From Herpomyces periplanetae (Eukaryota; Ascomycota; Laboulbeniomycetes; Herpomycetales; Herpomycetaceae), in the NCBI GenBank assembly GCA_009733715.1, contig WMKJ01000007.1:1-64000 (forward strand): DNA of 64,000 bases, in the 5' to 3' direction. Of this stretch, positions 45,701-57,015 are shown piece by piece (the first letter of the stretch is position 1; every line of letters starts with the position of its first letter). The position numbers were made by a program, and so were the translations under genes. A model generated the notes under the pieces. It saw only the letters and a program-made list of their open reading frames with translations, did not search any database and was not told the origin of the DNA.

Positions 45701-48181
45701 AACTTGTCAATTAACTGTTCTTATACACAATGTTTGTTTTACCACTTTTTTCATACTTTTATCCACTCTTCTCTCTCCCAATTTCCATCATTAACTCTAC
45801 AATTCCATCCTACATATGCACGCATACTTCATTGCTTCATCGCTGCTTCATTCCCTTGCTCGCTTCATTAATTTGTTTCTTCCCTGCTGCCTCCTTTACC
45901 ACCTATCGTCATAATACCCGCATCCATCATCCCTCCTTAGCGGCATCTTCGCTATCTCGATCATCGCCCTCCTGATATCGTACCTTTCAAGTATCTCTCC
46001 TTCGGCTTTCGTTTGCTTCCCTTATTTCATCATCTCCCATTCATTTAGTTCTTGACTCTCTCTTACATTCATTTCCATCTTTCCCTCAAACTTAAACAAT
46101 CATTCACTATTTGTGTAGCCTAACCCGTGTACAAAATTTTCCCTTGTACTTACCTTTACCCGGTTTATCTTCTAACATTTGCCAATCCCTCTCCAATCCG
46201 TATCCTCCCCAAATTCTTCCTATCATCGTCACACAAATTTTCTTATTTTTCCCCTTGACCTCAAAATCATAATTCCTTTGCCTTGACATTAAGTGTACCA
46301 ATCATCAAAGCAACTCTACATGATAATTTTGCCTTACCTATTCTTGTGCATTTCTACAAACCATTCTAATCTGCCTTTCTCCTTTCCCTAAATTTATCTC
46401 CCTTCCGTTAATCTCGTCTTAGTCTTTCGTCATCCATCACCAAATTCATCATCGAAATACTCTGCACTTCAATCTACTAAATTTCCCTCTACTTCCGTTT
46501 TCCATCTGGACCCCAGTAATTCAATTTCTACTGTCTTCATCATTCTCTCATATACTCTTCCCCAATAAACACCTTTTCCTCTGTCAATTATCAAGCTAGT
46601 TTGATCACCCAAAGTTTTGCTTCTACTTTCCCATTCTCACTCCCCATTTTTTTCAGTTTAAATAACATTCTTTCTCCCAAATTCCATGTTCACCTATTTC
46701 TCCGTTTAATTTACCTCTTCGTTTTCACTATTCCTATATATTGCTTGTTATTAAACTGCGTACACCTCTATCACCAAGTTGTACCTCCTAACAACACTTA
46801 TAAGTATTCTTTTTCCTTTAGCTAGCCTTCCTACTCTAATTCTCAATTTCCCTTCCTTTCCCGGTTACTCATTTCGTCGTTCATCATTTCGAGTCATCGG
46901 AATATTTTACCCCATATAGTCAACCTTTTGTCCTTCTAACATTCTTTCGTAAATTGTCATCTTATACACTTTTACCCTTTTCACTAGCCCTCTACTCATG
47001 TTCCCTACTTAGTCGTCGTATGATCGGCTATTGACATGCTTTATATTTAAGGTTCCCGACCTTTAATGAAACTGCATCATACATAATTGCCAACGCCAAA
47101 ATGTTTCTATGCACCATCCATAAATTTATTGACCAATTTTAACATGCATTTACTTGTGTTCCATATTTCCCCGTTCAATTCCTACCTTTTTATATCTTCC
47201 ACTCAAACCATACCTTTTTCCCTTGACCATCTTTCACACCTCCCAAACTGTTCCACAAAAATGCCTTCGTTCATCATATTGTACTTTACTTCTTCCTACC
47301 CATATTGACCTACCGACTCGCGCTAAACTGCCTTCTAGTGTAACCTTGCTACAATTATCCCACAATTATGTATACCAAAATGATCAAAAATCCATGCTTA
47401 TTTCAGCCTTTCTCCATATCTTTCTCATCTTACCGATTACTTTACATGTTATTCAGATGTACACAAAAATCCTCTATTTATACGCATATTCAAACTAGCA
47501 TCAAGTTAATCCAACCTCCCCTTCACTAACGCCATTCTAATTGCTGTCTCGCATTATCCACATATAAATTTTCCATTAACATTTTCATGAATTACCTCCC
47601 ATTGATTAACAGGGTCATGTTACACGTATATAAGCTGATTACCAAAAAAGTTTGATACTTGCTCGTCTCAGAAATACAAGTTTCTTCCGCCCACGTTTAA
47701 TTATACAAGTATCAATTTATTTTCCCCAAAATCTTCATGCACTCCCATTTTTATCCTTTTACTAACAACCGTAACATACCATAACTAAATCTTTACCACT
47801 TCCTTCGTAAATCCCCCTTCCACAATACCTTTCCATCTCCTCAATTACTCATTCATTCTAGTTTAATCCCCCCATCCCCCATTATCATACATCTTTCCAC
47901 CTACCCATCAACCTTGCTCTTCACTTGCCCTAACCCAAACCCCTCCCTGACGTCATTCAGCCTACCTTGCATTAGTCATCTCCCCACCTCCCATGGCTTC
48001 TTCCCCGGTCACGTGCTAACCACCCCAGTTCGCCATCTACACACCGAATTTCACGTTAAAAATTCCATTTTCGATTTTTTCCTTTATTATTGCTCAACTT
48101 GATGTATTATATTACACTAAATATTCAATTATCATAATTCATATACCCTCAAAATTCATTACTTAATTCCTTCAAATCATA
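42797..48181. other. 5.4-kb divergent spacer whose strand skew flips
   Basis: No gene seen. From about 42,800 to 44,700 the + strand is purine-rich (52 of 60 bases in 42961-43020), and from about 45,400 to 48,100 it is pyrimidine-rich (47 of 60 in 46021-46080). Each half is therefore CT-rich on the coding strand of its adjacent gene, PUF to the left and RPC2 to the right. The switch falls near 44,750-45,400, beside a short G/T-rich stretch (about 44,840-44,890). The frame at 44897-45166 lacks an ATG start and a recognisable family. Confidence 0.65.
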
Positions 48182-51100
48182 ATGGGTCTCCCAACTAATC
48201 CACCGCCTCTACCAGCTTCAAATCCATCTTATAGTGCTAATTTATCCAATTTTGTACGTACCTATTTACCTATCTTTTCCAAAATTTGCATTATTATGCT
48301 ACATTAAGATTTGGATTAGTTTGTTACTATCTTGAAGTATTCCAATGTTACTGCTATTCTTGCTTTCATTTATTCTCAAGTATCACCATTCGAAGTAGTC
48401 GTGATATGATTTCTTCTACTCATATTTCAACCTTTGTAAAATCATTATCAAATTTTTACAAAATGTCCTCTTCATATTTTCCCTGATTTTTTCCCAATAA
48501 ATCTCCCCCTACTTGTCATAGAAATGATTTGTACTATGGTTATCTGATCAGCTTCAATCTATCTGAACATCCTTTCAATTTTTATTAAAAGCTACTTTAT
48601 CGCTAACCATTTTCTTAACCAATTTTTTGCTTAATTAACTTTGTCCTGTTGGTTTACGTTCGGCTCTCTTATTCCGCAACCATTTGACAAAGTATTATTT
48701 AACTTGTCAGACCTTGGTTTATGTTGTTTCTACAGATTTTAAACCAAACTTCATCCCAAAATGCCAATCCCATAGACACATCGAAAACTTCACATGTTGC
48801 TCATCCACATGTAAAACTGGAAGACCCTGATGACTCCCTATTTGATCAGCCAAATTCTATACCAAATAATATTCCCCGTAATCAGTTTGAATATGGAAAT
48901 CATCCAGAATTGAACTTGCCAATGGACCCCCTCTTACATCCCATTTATTGCGGCAAAAAGCTTCACGACCGTATCAGCACGGTTCAAGATAAATGGAATC
49001 TTCTTCCAGCTTTCCTTAAAGTTAAAGGTTTAGTTAAGCAACACATTGAAAGCTTTAACTATTTAGTAGAAGTTGAGTTAAAAAATATCGTTCGTGCAAA
49101 TCAAATGGTACGCAGTGATGTGGAATGCAAGTTTTTCCTAAGGTAGGTCCAGACAATTTCCTCCTCGCCCATAAAATTCCTTCCATTACACTTATCCTTT
49201 CTCAAGTGGATGCCAAGTTAACAATTAATATAAAGGTTTACCGACATTCGTGTGTTGGCCCCTAATCGACCAGAGGAGAATAGCGGTTCAACCTACTGTT
49301 CAAATGTGACCCCTAATGAGTGTCGACTACGTGATTTAACATATTCAGCCCCAATTGTCGTCGATGTAGAGTATCGTCGGGATAGACAGTTAATTAGGCG
49401 TAAAAATATCCATATCGGTAGAATCCCGGTTATGCTTCGCAGTAATATTTGTATATTGCATGGACAATCCGATGAAAAGCTTGCAATGTTAAAAGAATGT
49501 CCTATTGATCCAGGGGGCTACTTTATCGTTCGAGGACAAGAGAAGGTTATATTAGTTCAAGAGCAGCTCAGCAAGAATCGTGTGATTGTTGAATCAGCTA
49601 AAGGTGTATTACAAGCTTCTGTAACAAGGTAAGTACCCTATGTTGCATATGAATATCGCAAAGACCATACGTGTCCTGGTAACAACATATCGTAAATGTC
49701 TATCTGTAAAAGTTGCTAACTTAAGATGGACTTAATACGTAATATCTAGCTCTACGCATGAGAGAAAGTCCAAGACATACGTTTTGCTTAAACGAAATCA
49801 ACTATTGCTCAAACATAATGTGTTGACGGAGGACGTCCCGGTGGTAATTATCTTAAAGGCTATGGGCCTCTGTTCCGACTACGAAATTCTCGAGCTAGTC
49901 GCGGGAAATAATGGCGTTTATCAAGACTTTTTTACGGTAAACTTGGAACACTGTATTCGTGAAGGAATATTTACTCAACAGCAAGCCTTGGAGTACATCG
50001 GGACACGGTTACAAATTGTCAATAAGACATCAGCTTCAGCTTTGCGACGGAATTACCAACAAGAAGCTCTGGAAGCATTATCATCTATTATTATATGTCA
50101 TGTACCAGTTATCAAGATGGATTTCCGGCCCAAAGTTATTTATCTGATCTTAATGATTCGCCGTGTATTAATGGCAATGCATGATTCAAAACTGGTAGAT
50201 GATCGAGACTATGTTGGCAATAAGCGTTTAGAATTAGCGGGACAAATGTTAGCCCTTTTATTTGAAGATCATTTTAAACGATTTAATCATGATTTAAAGA
50301 CACGAATCGATAAGATTTTGAATAAGCCGAATCGAACTGAAACGTTTGATGCTTTTAAAATCATTGCATTGCACGGAAATCACATAACTTTGGGTCTGGA
50401 GCGAGCCATTGCTACGGGAAATTGGAGTCTTAAGCGGTTTAAAATGGAAAGAGCTGGGGTGACGCATGTATTAAGTCGACTAAGCTATATTAGTGCTCTG
50501 GGAATGATGACACGAATAACATCGCAATTCGAGAAAACACGTAAAGTAAGTGGACCACGGGCTTTACAACCATCCCAGTTTGGTATGCTATGTCCCGCAG
50601 ATACGCCCGAAGGAGAGGCATGTGGCTTAGTGAAAAACCTTGCCCTCATGACGCATATAACGACTAATGATTCGGAAGAGCCTGTGCGAAAAATGGTGTT
50701 TACATGCGGTGCAGAAAACATTATTTTAGCAACAAGCGGTGCACAAATCCATCAAATTGGATCCTATGTAATATTTTTAAACGGTACCCCTCTAGCATTT
50801 ACCAAGCAGCCTGATGAATTTTTATGCGAATTTCGCCGACAACGAAGAATGGGTAATATTTCGGAATTTGTCAGTGTGCATGTTAATCATCATCATCGTG
50901 CGGTGCATTTGGCTTCTGATGAAGGTAGAATATGCCGCCCTTTAATTATAGTCGAGGATCAAATTCCACGAGTTCAAGCGAAGCATTTGGCAGCTTTACA
51001 CGAGGGAATTATGGAATTTGATGATTTTCTACGGCAGGGTTTGGTAGAATATTTGGATGTTAACGAGGAAAATGATTGTTACATTGCAATGAATGAAACT

Positions 51101-52549
51101 AAGATAGTCAAGGAAACAACACACATGGAAATTGAACCATTTACAATTCTGGGTGCAGTGGCAGGATTAATTCCATTTCCACATCATAACCAATCACCCC
51201 GAAATACATATCAATGCGCTATGGGTAAGCAAGCAATTGGAGCCATTGCGTATAATCAATTTACACGAATTGACACACTTTTGTATCTAATGGTATACCC
51301 ACAAAAACCATTAGTTAAAACGCGCACAATTGAATTGGTTAAGTATGACAAGTTACCAGCAGGTCAAAATGCGACAGTTGCTGTAATGTCATACTCAGGT
51401 TACGACATTGAAGATGCTGTAGTATTGAATAAAGCATCGTGTGATCGAGGATTTGGACGGTGTCAAGTATTTAAAAAAATTACGACCCCTTTAAAGAAGT
51501 ATCAGAGTGGACTGACGGAACGGATTAATGAGGCTTGTCGTATCCCTGGTAATTCAAGATTTGATAAAATTGGACGAGATGGGGTAGTTGAAGTTGGTGT
51601 ACAGCTTAAGAAGGATGATTACGTTTTGTTAAAGCAGACTCCGGTTAACACATCGTTGCAAGTGTTTAACGATGCTGGCGGCCGAGGACTCGAGTATCGT
51701 AATACATTTTTAAGTTATAGATTACCGGATCCATCTTACATTGATAAAGTCTTATTTACAGTTAATGATACGGAAACACCGGTGATTAAAATTCAAACAC
51801 GACAGACACGTCGTCCCGAACTCGGAGATAAATTTTCATCACGACATGGTCAGAAGGGCGTAGTTGGATTAATAGCAGAACAAGTAGATTTACCGTTTTC
51901 CGATACGGGTGTTGTACCAGATATTATAATGAATCCTCATGGATTCCCGTCTCGTATGACTGTAGGGAAATTATTGGAACTAGTGGCTGGTAAAGCGGGA
52001 GTTTTAATCGGTAAAGAACAATACGGAACGGCTTTTCTAAAGAATCCAGTGATTGAGATTGGTGATATGCTCATCAATCGTGGATTCAGTTTTGATGGAA
52101 AAGATACACTGACAAGTGGAATTACTGGTGAGCAATTGCCAGCATACGTATTTACAGGACCTATATACTATCAGAAATTGAAACATATGGTTCAAGATAA
52201 AATGCATGCGCGAGCAAGAGGCCCACGGGCAATATTAACCCGGCAGCCAACGGAAGGTAGATCTCGTGATGGAGGACTACGACTTGGTGAAATGGAACGA
52301 GATTGTTTAATTGCTTATGGAACGAGTCAGTTACTCTTGGAAAGACTTATGTTAAGTAGCGACGCACACGAATGTGATGTTTGTGAACAATGTGGCATGA
52401 TGGGTTATAAAGGGTGGTGTCATGTGTGCTCTAGTTCAAAGAGCGTTGTACGAATGACATTACCGTATGCCGCGAAATTACTGATTCAAGAATTGTTGAG
52501 TATGAATGTTAAAGCAACACTTGTCTTGGAGGATGAATTTCCCGCTTAA
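48182..52549 (+). CDS. RPC2: RNA polymerase III second-largest subunit (Rpc2/Ret1)
   Basis: Four exons, 48182-48253, 48736-49142, 49236-49628 and 49750-52549, with introns of 482, 93 and 121 nt (GTACGT, GTAGGT, GTAAGT donors; phases 0, 2, 2), give 1223 residues, slightly above yeast Ret1 (1149). It forms one half of the Pol III active centre for tRNA and 5S synthesis. Pol III-specific blocks are [33 protein letters not shown] and [12 protein letters not shown]. Shared polymerase motifs are [44 protein letters not shown] and the C-terminal zinc site [19 protein letters not shown]. The extra length is an N-terminal polar extension of about 90 residues before [18 protein letters not shown]. The first exon is short and depends on the 482-nt intron, but donor, acceptor and phase agree. 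Confidence 0.97.
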
Positions 52550-53891
52550 ATTCCATACAAATAACTTTGAGCACTGAACTATTATGAAGTTAACGTGAAT
52601 AAGTGAAGAGACAAGACGAGACGAGGTACCAAAGCGCAATGTACTGTAACGTTACATCACATCCCCAATTGGTAAATGTCCGAAGAATTTTCTTTCGACA
52701 AACAAGACGAAACAGGAAGGTGAGATGTCATAAATAGAAGCTGCTAGTATTATGAGACGAGATGATTTGAGTGTTGCCCGAAGTAGTAATTCCGAATTGG
52801 GCAAGAGCTGTCTGAGCAGCTTCGACTATCAGCTATGCCACGGGATTAGTACGGTATTGCACTGCTCACGGATTAGGGCTTAGGGTTAGGAAACCGTTTC
52901 TGTGCTCGTTCAGTGACGTCGTTTGTACTCGGGTTATTTAGAGGATGTTGAAGAAGTTGGTATTTAAGCTGCTTTTGCGTGTACTTGTCAAAGGTTTCGC
53001 TACTGAGATTTTTGGCGTGTGCACAGATGATTGAGACGCATCAGTCAAGAACCATAATTCCTATGTAATAGGAAGTACGGATTTTGACGATTCTGCAGTC
53101 TGGCAGCGGTAAGTCAATGTTGGCAACAGCATTAATAAAATTTTTAATTATTCCTTGATTAGGCACGTCACAAGTGGTATATGGGTATTTTGTCTGCATG
53201 TTATAAGGGAAATATTACGAACAAACGATTGTAATGTCAAGGGGACGATTAAGAGTACAAGAATATTTTGGATACACTATTAGTAAAAACAGTTGAGGAA
53301 AGGGATAAAAGCTGGGCATGAGTTATGAGGGAATTGGAACGAAGGAGTTTTGCAAGATATGCGACCAGGGTTACCCCTTTTGAAAGTACGTGTAATTAAG
53401 ATGAAGTATGTTGGTTTAACTGCTGAAGGTGTGTTTGGGGTAAGAAAAAGAGCGTCGCAAGTGCAGGAGTAATTGATATACGATCAGAAAAGGTTTTAGG
53501 AACAGCTCTAGTTAATGGGAAAAAAAGCATTATAGTGTAGTATAGGGAGCGTTTTTTTAACGGTGATAACTTTGTGGATAACGCTAGTAAAAAGTAATTA
53601 GTAAATATGCTTATGATTATGCATGTGTACACACTAGTAAGTATGCACAGTTTAACAGAGTTGTACGGGAGGCTGTAGGCAAAACTGAGTTTGATCAATG
53701 TGTATTAACGTGGGTAAAGGAATAAAGTTTAATGTTAGTAAGGTCTTTGAAGAGAGCGAAGCAAGTATAGTGAAAAGTGCATATAGCGTGACTAGCGGAA
53801 GAAGACGGAAAAAGTATTGCGCGGGACCCGGTCTTGGAAAAAGACCGCTCATGCTTAGCGTACTGGTGCGGGTGAACGACTGTGAACGGAG

Positions 53892-53925
<34 letters not shown>

Positions 53926-53931
53926 GTACAC
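53892..53931. repeat. (GT)n dinucleotide repeat
   Basis: A GT run with a few GTAT interruptions, about 365-400 nt upstream of the SET2 ATG. Alternating purine-pyrimidine. Confidence 0.9.
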
Positions 53932-54171
53932 GCAAGTCCCCCTTAGAAGTTACCGTACACGGTACCGTCGTTATTCCTTGTTTAAGGCGAATTATGTTAA
54001 CTTTTGCGTGAGAAAGGCCACGCAGGAAAGGGTTCTAACAACTTAATTAGGCAAGCCGGAATTACGCAGCAGCAGCAGCAACAACAAGGCGGTAGCTTTA
54101 CACGCCCGACACGAAAGGGAATATGGTGACGCGCGAAACAGTGTACACATAATATACGAAAGTTTTCGAAG

Positions 54172-54197
54172 GCGCGCGCGCGCGCATGTGCGCGCGT
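54172..54197. repeat. 26-nt alternating purine-pyrimidine (GC)n tract
   Basis: Strict purine-pyrimidine alternation, mostly GC with one ATGT in the middle, about 100 nt upstream of the SET2 ATG. This is a classic Z-DNA-prone sequence and stands out in an AT-leaning region. Confidence 0.9.
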
Positions 54198-54295
54198 TCA
54201 CAACACATGTGTTAATGAGGCAGCGAAACAGAGAGACTCACACACAGAGAGAGTGAGGTAGTGTGTACTTATGCGTGTGCGCCGACAAAGCAAAT

Positions 54296-56752
54296 ATGAG
54301 TGAAACGGACAGCACAAACGTTTCCACCCAGAAACGCCTTACCCAAGGCGGGAGTGAATTGACGGGCGCGAACAGTTTAACAACCACCATACCCGATAAT
54401 TTTATGCTCACTAATACACTTGATACATCATCTGGCGGTACAGGTACAGTAGACTCGTCGGTGGTAACGATAGTATCGAACCAGCGGGAATCACCGGTGT
54501 GCGGAAATGGGATATCTAGTCTCATGGACGACGACGACGACGATAAAACGGCCGAGGCATGCGCCCTCTTTCACGTTATCGATCAAAGTATTTACTCAGC
54601 GAAGTATTTAGGATACACGGAACATGCTCTGGAGTGTGACTGTACGGAACAATTTAGCACTGAAAATGGAGTGAACGAAGCGTGTGGTAGCGACTCGGAC
54701 TGTATTAATCGAGCTACTAAAATGGAGTGTACGAGGGATTGTGGGTGTGGAGTGAACTGTCGTAATCAACGCTTTCAAAAGAAGCAGTACGCAAATGTTT
54801 CGGTGATACGAACGGGCAAAAAAGGATACGGATTGCGCGCCAATGAGGCATTAAACGCCCACGATTTTATTTATGAGTACGTGGGTGAAGTTATCAATGA
54901 AACTAGCATGCGAAAGCGTATGCTCCAGTACGATGAAGAAGGTATACGACATTTTTACTTTATGTCGTTGAACAAGGGTGAATTTGTCGATGCAACGCGC
55001 AAGGGAAATTTAAGTCGATTTTGCAACCATTCGTGTCGTCCGAGTTGTTATGTTGATAAATGGGTTGTCGGTGATAAATTACGCATGGGTATATTCGCCT
55101 TGCGAAGTGTAAGTGCTGGTGAAGAGTTAACGTTCAACTATAACGTGGACCGGTACGGAGCGGAACCTCAGCCGTGCTACTGCGGCCAGGACAATTGTAC
55201 AGGTTTTATTGGCGGGAAAACCCAAACCAACGGGGATGTTAAATTACCCTTGTCCGTGATTGGTACACTGGGAGTTAACAGCGATGATGAAATTGTTGGA
55301 CAACGGAAGCGTGGAGTGGGTAAACGAAGAATTGCGCGACGTAAATCTTATGATGATGATGATTATGAAACGGAATACTACGAAGGGGAAAGCGATTTAC
55401 GGATAATGAACGAGACAGATGTTAAGCAAGTAATGTCGAGTTTGGTGCAGTGTAAGGAAAAGTGGATTGGTATCGAACTATTGAATCGATTACAACGAAG
55501 TAAGGACGAAAAAGCCATGAATTTAGTGGCCAAACTTCACGGATACGAAATACTAAAGTCGGCGCTGACTTTATGGGGTGACGATCCCAACGTGGTGATG
55601 CAAGTACTTGATATACTGTTTCGACTACCACGCATAACACGCAACAAGATTCAAGAGTCCAAGATTGAGGAAGTTGTTGATAGTCTACGAAGTCGGTATA
55701 TGGGTCAGTGTGTAGAAGCGCGAGCAACGGAATTATTACAGATTTGGGCTAAATTAGAAATTGGGTACCGGATACCACGAGTTAACAAAGACGGTAACGG
55801 AGGAAGAATACTGTGTAACGGGGGAAGAATATCTCCACATGTTACGATAGATGCAGCCGAAGCTGCAGTGTACATTGATGAACGAAGAAGCAATAAGTAT
55901 GAACCGACTACACGATCATCATCACAATCACCACAACCGCCAACAGGGCCACGAAATCCGGCAGGATCACGATCACACCATACATCAAATTACCAGCACG
56001 GGCACGGGCATCAGACGGGACATCGAAGGTGGACCACGTATGGGAATAAGACATCGCAAAGTTGGTTTCCCCGACCAAAATTGACGCGAAGATTAATGGT
56101 GAAGAGTGGGAATGGGAACGGAAGCGGCAGCGGGAGCGGGAGCGGGAGCGGCGGAACGACGAACCGTAAAGGTATGTCTGACACGGAAAAGCTGGAGGCC
56201 ATTATTCAAGGAATTGTTGGCAACAAAAGTAATAAATATAGCGTTACACCCGGGCCCAGCGATGGCGTACACGATAATCCATGGGCAGCATTAGGCGAGG
56301 CAACCAGCCAGATGGGCCTAAGAACACACCAGGCTGCACCTAGTCGGCGAGTGTCAACACCAATTCTCCACGATGATGCGCAACCACCGCCTTCAAAGGG
56401 ATCCCGAAGTGAAGTCAGTAGCAGTGGAAAACCCAAAGAGGTAGAAATGGGTGAAGAATGGAAGAAGTGGAATTTAGATAAACAAATGCGACTTTACGAA
56501 AATACGTTACACCCGGTGATAAAAGATGTGATGAATCGATTTCGGGGAAAGCTAAGCCGGGACGAACTCAAGAAATTTGGCCGGGAGATTGCCAAAAAGC
56601 TTGTGGCAAGTGATTACAAGAATAATAGAGTGAACAATCCCACGATAATTTCCGATAAACAAGAGCGGCAAATCCGGAAATTCGTACATGATTACTTTGA
56701 AAAAGCCGTCGCAAAGAAACGTGCGCTGGAATCGTCACAATCGAATACGTGA
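54296..56752 (+). CDS. SET2: Histone H3 lysine-36 methyltransferase Set2
   Basis: A single exon of 818 residues. Set2 rides on phosphorylated RNA polymerase II and methylates H3K36 in transcribed chromatin. Domains in order: AWS cysteine cluster (CDCTEQF to CGCGVNCRNQRFQ), SET domain (YEYVGEVINETSMRKRM, SRFCNHSCRPSCYVDKW, GEELTFNYNVDRYG), post-SET CYCGQDNCTGF, a helical TFIIS-N/LEDGF-like domain (about 375-490; WIGIELLNRL), a Ser/His/Gly-rich linker with a GSGSGSGSGSGG run, and a C-terminal SRI domain that binds the Pol II tail (LSRDELKKFGREIAKKLVAS, then FVHDYFEKAVAKKR). All catalytic motifs are intact. No WW motif is visible between the helical domain and SRI, where many fungal Set2 proteins have one. 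Start is the first ATG in the frame, MSETDS. Confidence 0.96.
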   Translation: MSETDSTNVSTQKRLTQGGSELTGANSLTTTIPDNFMLTNTLDTSSGGTGTVDSSVVTIVSNQRESPVCGNGISSLMDDDDDDKTAEACALFHVIDQSIYSAKYLGYTEHALECDCTEQFSTENGVNEACGSDSDCINRATKMECTRDCGCGVNCRNQRFQKKQYANVSVIRTGKKGYGLRANEALNAHDFIYEYVGEVINETSMRKRMLQYDEEGIRHFYFMSLNKGEFVDATRKGNLSRFCNHSCRPSCYVDKWVVGDKLRMGIFALRSVSAGEELTFNYNVDRYGAEPQPCYCGQDNCTGFIGGKTQTNGDVKLPLSVIGTLGVNSDDEIVGQRKRGVGKRRIARRKSYDDDDYETEYYEGESDLRIMNETDVKQVMSSLVQCKEKWIGIELLNRLQRSKDEKAMNLVAKLHGYEILKSALTLWGDDPNVVMQVLDILFRLPRITRNKIQESKIEEVVDSLRSRYMGQCVEARATELLQIWAKLEIGYRIPRVNKDGNGGRILCNGGRISPHVTIDAAEAAVYIDERRSNKYEPTTRSSSQSPQPPTGPRNPAGSRSHHTSNYQHGHGHQTGHRRWTTYGNKTSQSWFPRPKLTRRLMVKSGNGNGSGSGSGSGSGGTTNRKGMSDTEKLEAIIQGIVGNKSNKYSVTPGPSDGVHDNPWAALGEATSQMGLRTHQAAPSRRVSTPILHDDAQPPPSKGSRSEVSSSGKPKEVEMGEEWKKWNLDKQMRLYENTLHPVIKDVMNRFRGKLSRDELKKFGREIAKKLVASDYKNNRVNNPTIISDKQERQIRKFVHDYFEKAVAKKRALESSQSNT

Positions 56753-57015
56753 TCCAAATTGGATAGGAAAGCAGGCAGAAATGGTGCACAAGTGTGTAGG
56801 AAGTCATGTTTAACGAAACGACAATATTAACGTCAATGGCAACGTATTCTAAGGATAATGAAGACGTGAAATGGTAAGTGTGCACGCAGCAGGTAAAGGA
56901 AGCAAGCCACTTGAGGACGAAGATAACGCACGCATCGACGAGATTTAGTTGCGAAACTGTAATTGATAATGGGAATTCAGCGCCCGAGCTAGCGTGAGCC
57001 TATGAATAAAATTGC

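Larger units (their letters stand above)
52550..54295. other. Intergenic region RPC2/SET2
   Basis: 1.75 kb holding the RPC2 3' end and the SET2 promoter. The right half carries a GT repeat, a short CAG/CAA repeat (about 54067-54090) and a GC alternating tract. No gene recognised. Confidence 0.6.
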
